A stretch of 64,000 nucleotides of DNA from Limnanthes douglasii subsp. nivea (Eukaryota; Streptophyta; Magnoliopsida; Brassicales; Limnanthaceae): NCBI GenBank assembly GCA_036936605.1, contig JAUPFV010000001.1:173358420-173422419 (forward strand), given 5' to 3'. The notes beneath the pieces are model-generated. The model did not search any database. It was not told where the DNA came from and saw only the letters and a list, made by a program, of their open reading frames with translations. Made by a program: the position numbers and the translations under genes. Of this stretch, positions 45,672-58,359 are shown piece by piece (position 1 is the stretch's first letter; each line of letters starts with the position of its first letter).

Positions 45672-48530
45672 TTAAAAGATAGTTGGCATTTTAAGGACTT
45701 TAGTTCTTAGATGTCCAGCTTCACTTGGTTTCTTCTTAGGATCGGTGGGTTCCTCATCTAGACTATCTCCGGTCTTCTCATCTTCATCAGTGGTATCATC
45801 CCAACCGCTAGAATAACCATGCTTATCACCATCAGCCATAGTATGGTGAGGAAGGTCTTCGTATTCCACGAATCGCCATAAGTCCCCAAGTGTCCTCTTT
45901 GGAAATTTCTGATGAAAGAGTAGGACCATGTCTGACTTGACTTCAGCATATCTTTGCTCTTCGGAGTCGATCACATCGTTGGTATATGCATCAATCTTAG
46001 CTTGGATTGTCTTTTCTTACTCCTTTAGCAAGTCATCTTTCTCTTGCTTAGCCCGGGACACAGCATCTTCAAGCGATATTTTGTCATTTGTCAGGGTCTG
46101 AATAACGTTGTCTTTGGCCTTCACTTCCTCTTTCGAAGTAGAAAGATTTTTCTCCAAGTTAGAATACTTGGATTGAAGTTTTGTGACAACCCTCTCCAAA
46201 GTGGCCAGCTTGGTGGCCAAATCTTCCTTCCTCCTCTTCAACTCTTCATTTTCTCTCTTTAATACCGCAATGCTTTGGTTGGCAATAAGGAGGTTGTTAG
46301 ACAAACTCTCCTTATCAGAGGTGAGTGTGTTGATGATAGCTGACTGATTTCACACCTGCTTCTCTAAGTTGAGCACCGGTTGGATATTGCTCAACAAGGA
46401 ATGGGTCACCATGTCCTTCTCCCCTGAAACAGAAAAAGAGTTACTATTGAATGTGACCATGTTCGAAGAGCTTGGGGGGAGGTAAGGGCCAATGAAATAA
46501 TCTTTCTCAAGGTCATTAAAGTAAAGACCAATCCCTTGGAGCCCACTGATGTCTACTCCATCGATGTTGATATCCCCTCCGGCGCCTTCTCCGGTGTGGA
46601 AGTCACTTGGGATTTCCTCTGCTTGAGTTGGGTCTGTTGGGTCAATCGGAGGGAAAGACTTCGGAGCCCGGAGAGCAACTTCATCTCCCTTTGAGGTTTT
46701 CTTCTTCTTGGCCTCTCTATCTCCATCTTCTGCTCCCCGTTTTCTGTCTTTCTTGGGAGCCTTTGGGGGCTTTGGAGATCCAACCACCTCTTTAGTACTC
46801 TCATTCTCAACCACTTGTAGCAAAGCAGCATTGATCCTTCCTTGTTCCTGCCCCTCCGGGCTTGCAGGGGCAGTTTCCTCAACATCACCCGGGTTGACTT
46901 CAGCCCTATCTTGCTTAACCTTGCCTTTCTTGCCCTTCATTTTGCTTGGGGCTTTCGCTCTTCCCGACAATATCAACTTTTTATCTTTTCCATCAGTCTT
47001 CTGAAGAATCACCCCCGGAGGGGGTGGAGTGCTTAATTCCTCCCAAGACAAGTCCCTCTGGCCGGTTGTATTCCAGAGATGAGATCTTGTCAAGTTACCT
47101 CCAGTAAAACAGTTGTGGAAGCGGTTTCCCCATTTCTCAGCAGTCCAAGCATTTAGCTTGGCACAAGTAGTTTGCCCCGCCTTTAAGTAGTTATTGAACT
47201 CCTTAAGCAGCACTACCAAAAAACAGAAGAAGAGAAATTAAACAAACAAACTTACCATAAGAAAAGATAGAAAAATGTGATTAAATGTTTACCTGTACTC
47301 CTCCATCTGCTGGTAAGCGTGCTTGGATTATCACCAACTTTAATCTTCGTCCCGTTCTCCCAAGCACCACTGATGAACAAAAATTGAGTCTTCCAGTTCT
47401 TCTCTGAATCAAGCAAGTCGTCCACCACTTAGTAATTGTCACCCATGTTGTAGTGGTAGAAGGAGATGACATGGTTTCTACAAAGGCTGTCTAGAGCAGC
47501 AAATTTCTCCATCGGAAGAGGAATTTTGGAGAGCCTGGAGGCAATGATACAGGCCATGAGGGTGAACCATGCATTAGGGCTCAGTTGGCTTGGGCAGAGC
47601 TTTATTAGATGAAAATATCTGACTATCTCTGGGTCCAAGGGAAACCTAAGCCCCTAGTTAAATAACTCTGTGTAGAAAACTATCTCACTGAGTTTGCAAT
47701 CCATTGGCGTCTCCGGATCGACTGGTATCCTCACTTTAACATTTTTCGGAATCCCCCACTTCATCCTCATCCGGCCAAGTTTAGCTGTATGAATAAAAGC
47801 GTAATTGATCTTCTGCATGGCTAGCAGGTACTTTACACTTAATTTGTGGAAACAAGGCCCCACTTTTCCTACGAGGCACTCCGGCAGGTCCGGGTGCTTT
47901 AAACATAACTTCTATTTTCCTTTGCTCTTCGTGACAATGGCAGTCTCACTTGTCTGCCCGGAGACATCGGTCTCGAAAGGGGCTTCTTCAATGTTGCCCG
48001 GAGACATCGTTTCGGAGACTTGAACCGGTGGCCTCCGGACCAGACTTTTTATCTTTAGGAACCTTGATGGGTGCTTCTGACCCCGTAATTTTATCTTTGG
48101 CCCCAGACTTAAAGGGCACGGATTTTGGAGATTTAGGTTGTGAAACAACCTGGCCTTTCACTAAATGACCTCTTCGTCGATTTACGAACTTTTCTGGGGA
48201 GAGGTCATCGTCCGATCCCATGACTATAAACGTAGAGGGTTTCCTAACACTTGTAACTGCTTGTTCTTGTTCGAAAATAGGCTCTGACTCCTGAACCGAT
48301 GAGCCTGAGATGATCGGTGAAAGACTAGGTTGGAATAACCTTCTGGGTTTAGAGCTTCTGGCAGAAGACGAACCTCGATCAGGCTCCGAGGTTGGTGTTT
48401 CAAGTTTGTCAATGAGAGAGACTGGGAGGCCTGCTGCGATGCGCCTTTCTCGTTCAACCCTTTGTGCTTTCTCCAAATCCGACAAATTCAGCCACCCACC
48501 TTTTACTAGAGCGTTTCTTGCTGTAAACAT
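45672..48530 (-). pseudogene. Antisense ORF of the Tat-like element (Transposase_28-like)
   Basis: Runs opposite to gag-pol. Segments: 48530-47988 (MFTARNALVKGGWLNL, Ser/Pro/Lys-rich), frameshift, 47935-47290 (PEIVRYFHLIKLCPSQLSPN, typical of the 'putative gypsy type transposon' family), a GT-AG intron about 47288-47221, then 47219-45672 (Lys-rich linker, coiled coil rich in Glu/Lys near 46304-46017, acidic tail). In-frame stops at 47654, 47429, 46350 and 46017. An antisense ORF at this position is a known feature of Tat lineage elements; its function is unknown. It is intronic and would need its own promoter near the 3' LTR. Confidence 0.85.
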
Positions 48531-48970
48531 AAACTTACACTAAAATGCGTTTTTGAGAAGAGAGGTAAAAGCTCTGAAGATTAGAAGTGAAAAGATGTTG
48601 AAGATAGTAAAACAGTGAAAAACGATTTAATTTATACTAAAGAGACAAAAGATACCTTGAAACCTAGGAGAATTCGAAAAGATAGAGTAATGATTAAAGA
48701 CGACACTGGCATCACCAGGATTAATTGAAGAGGTTACTTTTGAGGTTAGTGGGAGCGCCATTTTAGGAGAAAAAATGGTTGGTGAGGCGAATCAGGAAGG
48801 GACACGTGTCCACGATCTGTGAACAAAACCTTTGAGCTTCTGAGAGATTTGCTAGTCCGGATAAATCTGTTATACAAATCGAAGTCTGTCCGGACGTGGT
48901 TTCAGATGCTCTTGAGCAATTTTTTAGGCCTTGCGAAAGGCCTTCGAACATAACCTAAAAAAGGGGCTAC
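48531..48970. other. 3' untranslated region with polypurine tract of the Tat-like element
   Basis: Likely also contains the promoter and leader of the antisense ORF. AAAAAAGGGGCTAC at 48957-48970 is the polypurine tract, directly before the 3' LTR. Confidence 0.75.
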
Positions 48971-49346
48971 TGATGAGTCCAGATTTTCTCACCACTCACT
49001 GTGGAAACTGGACAGGGGCATTTCGGACAAAAACCCCACACTTAACCATTCGAACAGGACTAAAGTATTAAAAACTAATCACTTTATGACTACGCTAATT
49101 ATCAACCTGCTTAATAAACTTATGGGCCTTTGAAGTCGACCTGGTTTTATGAGTTTGACCCGAAAACCCATAAGGCCCACAATTAAGGGTATAAATACCC
49201 AACCACTTTCATTAATGAGGGTAATGAACATTTAATACAACAAGGCAGCTCAAATCTCTCACTACAAACTACCTAAACATTAAATACCCTTGAAACATCA
49301 CAAAACATCTGACTAAATTACCCTCAGACCGAAATTATCCACACCA
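48971..49346 (+). repeat. 3' LTR of the Tat-like gypsy element
   Basis: 376 bp, TGATGAGTCC to CCACACCA, followed by ATATC. About 20 substitutions from the 5' LTR and no length difference. Confidence 0.95.
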
Positions 49347-49351
49347 ATATC

Positions 49352-51639
49352 ATATGTCTCCTTATTAATGCACTTATATGTTTGCATGTTTAGTTTTAAT
49401 ACATACATGTGTATTCTTATTTCGGTGTTTAGATTAACTATAATTATATTGACTAATCTCTATGGGTTTTAATAAGCATATTAGTGTTGAAAGAATGTAT
49501 GACCTTTGATATGCAAGAGTAGTGACTTACAATCGTTATGTAAATTAAACTGCGTAATGTACGAGTGATGTCTTGCATGTCTAATGATATATATCTCGGG
49601 TTTGGAGTTTGAATGACAGTCGTATTCCTTTAAATATTTGAGTCTTCAAATGTATATTTTACATTATAATATTTGTTTCATATGTTCGTAGTATGATGAA
49701 ATTGAACAATATGAGCTACACATGGAAGCTTCATATGCTCATCTTCTAAACCATTAGTAAAAATTTATTATGTCACAAGAGTGTCATCTGTCTATGCGAA
49801 AGATTTTGGCACTCACGCCAGAGTTTAATGGTTGTGTGTATAAACTAGCCCACATGAGGGTGAGTATACTAGTACATGATACATTTGTTGCGTTCACACA
49901 TCGCATACTAATGGAATTCAATGTTCAATGGAAACCGTTAAATATGTCACGAAATAGTCAAATCGGCTCACATATAAATTTAGTTTTTCATACGTGGTCG
50001 TGAACTAATATTATTATCCTTAAAAATATTATATAAAAAAGTAATGTACAATGCGTTGCTGAATAGCGTCTCCATTTAGGATTACGACGATCTGGTTTAT
50101 ATAAATGCATGTCTAAACTTAAAACTTGAAAATTCGGTCTTTTATGTTAATGCGATAATTAAGATTAAATGTTATGTTTTTACTAATTCGTTATTATTCA
50201 TTAAAACACACGATCTAGTTATATCTTTTAAGTAACCATATTCCAAATAATAATAAGATTATTTGGGTATAATGGAAATATGGTATGCTTGTTATTAGGA
50301 ATGTCTAAATATTTCTCAAACTATTGAAATTGACGAACTTCTTCATTTTACTCTGAAATTTAAGTGAATGATGAGAATACTATAGTAAAAATGTTAAGCC
50401 TGAACCGTATAAGTTTGATGAAAGTCTATGAGTCATTCTTTAATTATATTATAATAATTTTTAAGGAGAAAGTTAAGGTATTTATAAATTTCACTACCAT
50501 AATTCCTATTTTCAAGTACTTTATTTTTTTTATCTAAGTTTGATAAATCTAGAAATGGAAGAAGTTAAAATGTTAACAATATATTTCAATATAGGTAAGA
50601 GAAATTGTATATTTTATGATAAAATTGGTTAGAAATCTATTACATGGTCAAGCTTTATAATTTACGTCTGATTGACCTTTTTGAGGTCATCTTTATTAAC
50701 TATGCACTTCGTCGTTTCCTCTTTTAGTTCAATTAATATGAAACTATTTATTTATTAGCAATGTCAAAGTTAAACAATTATAGAAAGCCACGATTCACAA
50801 TTGGCTAATAAACGGGCTTGTATAGTTAAATTCTATATACAAAATACAATATAGTATGAAAGATAATTGTTGCATTTAACGTTATATCATAAAACAAATT
50901 GAGTAAAAGTTAGCAAAAAAGAGAGGTCAAATATTGTATATTCAAGTTATTTAAAGTATTTCTATGAATTTCTCGAAAATAACATTTATTTTTTTGTGAT
51001 GCGAAAAAATAATTTTGTTTTGTTTTCTTCGATGTCATAAAAAGTTTTGCATGAACATTAAGATTCCATATGATGTAACATAAAAAATTAAACCTAACCT
51101 TATATAACACCGTAAAGGGTTCCGTAAAAATATTAAGATTATTGATATATACAAATCAAATTTAATTTAAGTTTCCGTAACATCACATAGAATTATAACT
51201 CCCATATGTGGATTATTTTAACAAAAATGAAAAAAAAACATGTAAGATAAAAAAAATGTTACATATCAAGCAACATTAACTTTTTTGTGAACCTTAATTT
51301 CAAACAAATGATTTTTTAAGAAAATCATTATGCATATTGCATAGTTCAACATTAAACTTCATTATATGAATATTAAGATTGTTTTTTTCTATATTGTACA
51401 ACTGAATAACTTTATTAGTTGGGTATTATGGGCTACAAATAATAATTAGCCCAAATGACGATTACAAAACATTTGTATGTAAATTTTAGTCAATGATTTG
51501 TAGTATTAAATAATTAATTTATGATATTAAGCAAATGTCTATTCAATTATACCATAATTTTTCAAAGTTATGAGCTTTTATAGTTTTGAGATGAACTTAG
51601 TACAGTATTACGAACTTTGCAAGTTTATTGATAGTGGAA
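49352..51639. other. AT-rich interval, nothing recognised
   Basis: Target flank of the gypsy element, then A/T-rich sequence. The open frame 49770-50003 (77 codons) has no recognisable motif. Confidence 0.5.
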
Positions 51640-52110
51640 TTAGAATTAGCATTGTATATCGATGATATATTTATTTTAATAAACTACAGTAACTTGATGT
51701 GTGTGACCAAGAAATTTATGATGAAGCAATTTGATGTGAAATTTCTAAGTAATACATTTTATGTGTTAGAAAACAAAATTTCCGTGATCATTGTCGATCT
51801 TTAATATGTTTATCACCAGAAAACATACATTAAAAGTATGATACATATAGTATGGTATGAAAAGAAACAAGCTTGTACATTTCTTTAATATAATATGAGA
51901 TAAGTTGTCCCATTTTATAGATTGATATTGATTTGGAAATTAAGTAAATACAAAGCATTTCATATATTTTCACAATTTGAATTTTCTATATGCTCAATTT
52001 TATTCAGAATATGAGTTAACATTCATGATAAGAATCCTAAGTAGATATATAAATATTTCAGGGAAGGAAAATTGTGTAATAAGATATGGATCCTCGAGTG
52101 TTTAGAGAGA
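51640..52110 (+). pseudogene. Copia reverse transcriptase / RNase H relic
   Basis: Plus-strand reading gives LALYIDDIFILINYSNL, MKQFDVKF, YVYHQKTYIKSM, then after a frameshift YAQFYSEYELTFMIRILSRY. These align in order with the Ty1/copia RT block (LYVDDIL, KQFDMKDLG, LSQKTYIDKVL, YAQVCTRPDIAF). Many stops. Much older than the copia elements to its right and on the other strand. Confidence 0.75.
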
Positions 52111-53438
52111 ACAGAACATCACATGTTGATATAAAGAAAATCAAACAGTTAACGAGATCATTTATGTGTTATGTTTTTATGGGTTAAATGGAGTTGGATC
52201 AATTTTTATAATTTGGATTTAAAAAAATAAAGAACATATATGGCTCGTGGTCTTAGTATTTTTTATCTCTATTTTCATCTTCTATCACTAAAGTTTTAAC
52301 ACCTAAAGTTTTTATGAGCAGATCAACGTTATTGTCTAAAAGAAAATTAGATTCATTAGAAGTTTGTTTGTAACCGAGTCTTCAGTTTAGTTTCAGATTG
52401 TATTGTTCTTGGTTTTAGCTCGTATATAATCCAGTTAAATAATAAAATATTTATTTTTCTCTCATAGCTCTTGTACAATTTGTAAAAATTAACGATCTCA
52501 ATTCAATTAAGATAGGTCATTTGAGAATCGACGTGTTAGGTGATTACATAGTCATATCATTTTCATGCTACATACCATGAGAAGTCAATGTTTAGTTTAA
52601 AAATATTGATAATGTGATTGCGGGAACGATCACATATAATGTTGCTCGACTTCTCAGTCTCTTGTTGATACATTTAGTACAGTGATGATAAAAAAAAGAT
52701 TGCAATGATATTTTAAATAATAATATATCAACTATGTATATTTAGAGTATAGAACTATTGTAAAATATGATCCGCTCTTTTAAAAAAAAAATAACTATTA
52801 AATATTAAATAGTTATACTTAAAAATAATATTAGTATCATAGACTTAGTTATATAGATACTAGTTGGATTAACGTGTATTATGAATCCAATATAAATTAT
52901 GATCCATAAAAAATACAAACACATGAAAAACGATGCTATTGGACATGGAGTTAGAAACTATACTAAAACCCGTAACAATAAAATCATATTCACAAAATAT
53001 TTAATATTTATAATTTTTTTTATAATTTTATTTTTTTATTTAAATTTTTTATCCTTCCGATTTTATTCTTTTATATATATACCAAAAATCTCAAACGATC
53101 CACTTTTCATAAATTTATTATGCAACATATATCATCCAAATTTTCCTTTACCTTATATATATTTTTAAGTCGAATGCTCTAATTATAAAATATTATATTT
53201 TGAAAAAGACTAGATTTAGGTTTTTTTTCTTTTTTTATATAAAAGAATTTTAGACATTGGTTTATCAAAAACGAAAATAGAATAATAATGTAAACATAAA
53301 AAAAACTGGATAAAACAATAATACAGAAAAGGATATTCACTTTAAATGTTATCTATATAAAGAAAATATCATATGACGAATTTGAATCTACTAACGAACT
53401 ATTGAGGGAAATCGCCACCGTTCGATTGAGGCAATAAC
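52111..53438. other. AT-rich interval, possibly remains of the copia relic
   Basis: No gene. May contain the RNase H end and LTR of the plus-strand copia relic, but no paired LTR is visible. Confidence 0.4.
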
Positions 53439-53443
53439 TAATA

Positions 53444-53676
53444 TGTTAACATGCACATGTTCTACGTAACATCTCAGTTGTTGTCTTTGTTAAAAAACAA
53501 AGAGAGAAGTAGTCGCAGGAAGTGGCTAGGATTTGGTGTTTATTACAAAATGTTCCTTTTTTGTTTTATTGATGCATTAGAGATGTAATTCAAGATTTGA
53601 CCAATAGTAAGGCTCTCAATATGTAGAGAACTTAGAGGCCTATACAAGGAAACTTAATACACTGAATATTCTAACA
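53444..53676 (-). repeat. 3' LTR of the copia element
   Basis: TGTTAACATGCACATG to ATTCTAACA as read on the plus strand. Followed on the plus strand by ten C, which is the polypurine tract. Confidence 0.95.
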
Positions 53677-56600
53677 CCCCCCCCCCTCAAGTTGTGTAGT
53701 GGGATCACCAATACCCAACTTGGATAAAACTGATTCGACGAATGTTCTTGCAGCAACCGCTTTTGTCCGGATGTCTGCCAGTTGGTCTTCGGATCTAACA
53801 AACGAAAGTTCGACGGTCCCATCTTCAATATTTTCTTTTATGAAGTGCCTATCTATTTCAACGTGCTTTGCTCTATCATGCTGTACCGGGTTCTCTGAAA
53901 TCTTAATCGCAGCTTTATTATCGCACATTAACTGAGTTGGACAATTCAGAGGGGATCCGATTTCTTTCATTATCTTCTTTAACCAAAGTATCTCGGTAAT
54001 CCCCTTAACGATTCCTCTAAATTCTGATTCAGCACTTGACAATGATACTACTTTCTGTTTCTTACTAATCCAAATCACCAAGTTACCTCCAAGAAGAGTA
54101 AAGTAGCCAGCAGTTGATCGCTTGTCGTTAGGATTCCCTCCCCAATCAGCATCTGTGAATACTTCAACATCAAGGTGTCCATTTTTCTTAAAAATTATGC
54201 CTCTTCCCGGTGTGCCTTTGAGGTATAGAATAATCCTCATTACTCCCTCCATATGGTGTTCCTGAGGATGATGCATGAACTGGCTAGCTACTCCCACCGC
54301 GTATGCAATGTCGGGTTGAGTGTGAGCCAGGTAAATAAATTTTCCCACCAACCTTTGGTACCTTTCTTTATTCGCTGGTCTGGCCCCTTCAATTATCTTT
54401 AGTTTGTGATTCACAACCATAGGAGTGTCATTTGGTTTGCAATCCACCATGCCAACTTCAACTAATAAATCCAATATATATTTCTGTTGGGAGATATAAA
54501 TCCCTCCTCTTGACCTAAGAACCTCGATTCCTAGGAAATACTTCAATCCCCCAAGGTCTTTCATTTCGAACTCCTTGAAGAGGTTTTTCCTAAGAGAGCT
54601 AATTTCTTCTTCGTCATTCCTCGTTATAATCATATAGTCGACATATATTATAAGACAAGTGACTAATTCTCCTCTCTTTTTGTAAAACAAGGTATGATCC
54701 CCATTACTCTGTTTGTAGCTATATTGCTTCATTGCCATTGTAAATCTCCCAAACCAAGCACGAAGAGACTGTTTGAGCCCATATAATGCCTTTTTTAGTT
54801 TGCATACCTCATTTTCTTGAAAACCATCAGAGAACCCTGGTGGGGGTTCCATATATACCTCTTCTTCCAAGTCTCCATGTAAGAAAGCATTCTTTACATC
54901 AAATTGATGAAGAGGCCAATCTTTATTCGCGGCTATTGAAAGTAAAACTCTGATAGTGTCAATATTTGCAACCGGAGAGAACGTTTCAGAGTAGTCTATA
55001 CCATATGTTTGTGTATATCCTTTGGCAAACAATCTTGCGTTGTGTCGCTCAATGATGCCATCAGATTTATAGTTTGTATTAAAGACTCATCTACACCCGA
55101 CTGCTTTCTTCCCTTGTGGTAACACATAATTCTCCCATGTACCGTTCCTTTTTAGAGCTTCCATTTCGGTATTCATTGCCTCATGTCATTCAGTCATCTT
55201 CTTAGCTTCTTGAGCTGTTTTAGGGATTTGTTCAGAGAGAATAGTAGCTGAAAATGCCTTTGCAATCTTCGTCATTCCTTTCCTGTCCGTTTTTACCGGA
55301 TATGTAGAAGCACGAGGAACGTGTTCCGGTGAATACAGGTTAAGAGGAACCCCTCTATGTTTTCTTGGGGGAAGAACCAGAGTTTGAGTTTCAACAAATG
55401 AACTTCCTAAAATGTCATGGTCAATAGAATTTTGTGAATTATGAAATTGTAAATTGTTTACCTTTTGATGGACATTTTCTTCGGCTAATTCGCTGGTAGT
55501 ATCCATGGCATTTATTTCTTGTTGGACATTGTCTTCAGGAGAATCATTGGTGGTAAGAACTGCCTCGTCAGTCTCCTTTATGTTGGAAGAGGCGTGTTCG
55601 GTGGCGCCATCTACCGACTCTGTCGGCACATCCTCAAAGTAACTTTCATATAGCAACCAGTCGAGTGATTCACTTACTTTCTCCCCCTGAGCACGAGATT
55701 GGTGGTAAAAAAACTAATCGGATTCTAAGAAGTCACAGTCCATGGTAACATGGATTCGACGAGTAACCAGATTGTAACACCGATATCCCATTTGATGAAC
55801 ACCGTATCCAATGAATACACATTTTTCAGCACAAGGATTAAGTTTGTTTCGACTAGTTTTAGGGATACGAACAAACACCGAACAACCAAAGACACGAGGT
55901 GGTAAGGTCATAACAGATGGAATTGTAACTTGGGTGGCAAGCACTTGTAATGGAGTTTTATTTCCTAGACACCGGGTTGGTAGACGATTTGCAAGATACG
56001 TAGCTGTAGCAAGAGCTCCTGGCCAAAGAGAATAAGGAACTCTAGATTCAATCATAATAACACGAGTTTTTTCAAGTAAAGTACGATTTTTTCAAGTAAA
56101 GTACAATTTTTTCGTTCTAAAGTATCGTTTTGTTGAGGTGTGTTTGGACAAGTGGTTTGATGGATAAGACCATTTGTTTTGAAAAAATTATGCATTGTTT
56201 GGTTGACAAACTCTGTTCTATTATCAGAACGGAGAATTTGTTTTTTTTTTCAAATTGAGTCAAAATCATTTTGTAAAAACAAACAAATATTTCTGGTACT
56301 TCCGATTATGTTTCATGAAGTATATCCAAGTCATTCTTGAGAAATTATCCACAATTAAAACAAAGTATCTGATTTGGTTGTTAGTGGAATTTGGTGTTGG
56401 ACCCCAAACATCAGAATGGATTAGCGAAAAAGCATAATCAACTCTAGTATTACTTTGATTAAATGAGACCCTACGATTTTTTGCAAGAATACAGGTTTCA
56501 CATTTCTCATAAATGGAATTATTCAAAAAAAGACTAGGAAACAAACTCTTAAGATAGCTAAAAGAAGGATGACCAAGTCGCTGGTGCCATAACCAAAGTT

Positions 56601-58063
56601 GCCTTTCGGTTGTTCTGTGAGCAAGCATGGCATGTCCCTTATGAACTACCTCATCAATATAATAGAGACCTCCTTGTTTAGTACCACGCCTAATGATCTC
56701 TTTCGTATGAATGTCTTGTAAAATGCAAAAAATGGATACATAAGAACCACACAGTTGAGTTGTTTTGTCACTTGACTAACAAATAATAACTTTAAGGATA
56801 GTGAAGGAATGTAGAGGCAGTTTTTAATTTCCATTTTTTCTGAAAAAATAATTGAACCTCCCCATTTGACTTCACAAATTTCTCCACTAGCAGTCTCAAT
56901 ATGGGACTTCTTTGGAGATGACATGTCACCAAAGTCTTTAGGGTCATAAGACATGGTGTCCGTAGCCCCGCAATCAAAGATCCAATTCATTGATTTCTCA
57001 AACCCTTTACCTCCAAGTTTTTCATAGGAGTTCGCCGTCATTCCTTCAAAACCAATACCACTTCCTTGCTCATTTTTAGTCGGATCTTCAACGCCACTTA
57101 TAGACGAAGCCCGTTTGACATTAGATCTGAAACGTTGGTTATTTTTCTCCTTATGACCGTCCTCCCACCATTCTGGATAGCCAACCAGCTGAAAACATGT
57201 CTCTTTAGTGTGTTTGTTCATCCCACAATGAGTGCAATATAACTTGGATTTATCTTCTTTCTCTGTGGATCAGAATTTAAACCTCTGTGCAGAATCTTTA
57301 GCAGCCAAACCCATTCCAATTTCAATCGAGTCACTATCAGAAGAACTTGATTTTAGTATATTAAGCCTGGCCACTTCCCTTCGTATTGTAGCATATGCTG
57401 TTTCCACGGAAGGAAGATGATCCTTTTTCAGGATATCTCTCTTGACTGGTTCCAGCTTGTCATTAATCGCCATTAGCAATTGATAGAGTCTTTGTTCTTG
57501 AGTCTTCTTATTGTAGATCTGAATGTCTTCTGGGTCTTTCATAGGGTTTGGATCTCGCCTATCTATAGACATCCAGATGTTCTGCAGTTTGTTCCACAAG
57601 TCTTCTAGTGTATCAGACCCTTGCCTTAATGAATTACCCTCTTATGAAGGTCAAACACCTATAACGAATCTGTACAAGAACTATATGTGGTGGCTAACCC
57701 ATCCGAGAGGGCTTTTGCAGTAGGATATTGCGAGACATTATTCACCAAGCTGGATTCAAGATTTTGGATAATCCATGTGAAAACACATTGATCATCTTGT
57801 TCCCACCTTGTATATGTTTTGTCAGTTTTGGATGGAGGTGTCGGCTCCCCTGTAATATGAGAACCTCTCCCCCTTCCCCCAATTTCTTTCTTCATCAGGT
57901 TTGCCCATAGGGCATAGTTGTCACCACCGAGTTTAATCCCTAGGGATAAATTCTTGGGGTTAGTTGTTTGTTGTTGTGTTCCGAGACCATTTCTCAGAAT
58001 GACAGCAATCTGCATTGTTAATTCATCAGGGATTTGACTGACCACGACTTCATTGCCAGCCAT
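53671..58063 (-). pseudogene. Copia polyprotein: gag, protease, integrase, RT, RNase H
   Basis: Start MAGNEVVVSQ with UBN2-type gag, zinc knuckle (CTHCGMNKHTKETC), protease (FDCGATDTM for DSGAT), pre-integrase (WHQRLGHPSFSYLKSLF), integrase core (HSDVWGP), RT (MFAKGYTQTYGIDYSETFSP, FDVKNAFLHG), RNase H to the end (IGDPTTQLEGGGC). The last 454 codons are open. RT catalytic YVDD reads YVDY (second Asp to Tyr, codon 54634-54636). Breaks: frameshift about 57600-57660, TGA at 57270, frameshift about 56650-56740, stops and a frameshift near a T run at 56240, a roughly 22-bp tandem duplication near 56066-56110, stops at 55186 and near 55087. Not active. Confidence 0.94.
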
Positions 58064-58113
58064 GTTTGTTGAGGATGTTCAGAATTCCTAGAATCACATG
58101 TGCTCTGATACCA

Positions 58114-58345
58114 TGTTAACATGCACATGTTCTACGTAGCATATCAGTTGTTGTCTTTGTTAAAAAACAAAGAGAGAAGTAGCCGCAAGAAGCGGCTCGG
58201 GTTTTGTGTTTATTGGAAAATGTTCCTTTTTGTTTTATTGATGCATTAGAGATGTAATTCAAGAATTGACCAATAGTAAGGCTCTCAATATATAGAGAAG
58301 TTAAAGGCCTATACAAGGAAACTTAATACAATGAATATTCTAACA
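58114..58345 (-). repeat. 5' LTR of the copia element
   Basis: TGTTAACATGCACATG to ATTCTAACA on the plus strand, followed by TAATA and preceded (plus) by the complement of the tRNA-Met PBS. Confidence 0.95.
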
Positions 58346-58359
58346 TAATATATGAAATA

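Larger units (their letters stand above)
39082..49346 (+). mobile_element. Full-length Tat/Retand-like Ty3/gypsy LTR retrotransposon
   Basis: 10,265 bp. Two 376-bp LTRs (TG...CA), 5-bp target duplication ATATC at 39077-39081 and 49347-49351, PBS TGGCGACCACAGTGGGAG (39461-39478, tRNA-Arg-like as in Tat/Ogre elements), polypurine tract AAAAAAGGGG at 48957-48966. Plus-strand gag-protease-RT-RNase H-integrase (39485-45207), then a long antisense ORF (48530-45672). This layout is known for the Tat lineage. About 20 differences by eye between the LTRs (roughly 5%) and many stops show an inactive, not very recent copy. Confidence 0.95.
53444..58345 (-). mobile_element. Full-length Ty1/copia retrotransposon, minus strand
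   Basis: 4,902 bp with LTRs of 233 and 232 bp and a perfect 5-bp duplication TAATA (53439-53443 and 58346-58350). On the minus strand the PBS TGGTATCAGAGCACATG (58113-58097, initiator tRNA-Met) follows the 5' LTR directly, and a polypurine tract (TTGAG then G10, 53690-53677) precedes the 3' LTR. One polyprotein (58063-53671). About 15 substitutions and one indel between LTRs by eye. Confidence 0.96.

Noticed and set aside
46553..47036. Plus-strand ORFs opposite the antisense ORF of the gypsy element
   Set aside because: No domain similarity; the minus frame carries the family signature and coiled coil.
52899..53168. Plus ORF of 89 codons with a hydrophobic stretch
   Set aside because: Phe/Ile/Leu-rich from T-rich DNA; no motif, start context or neighbour to support a gene.
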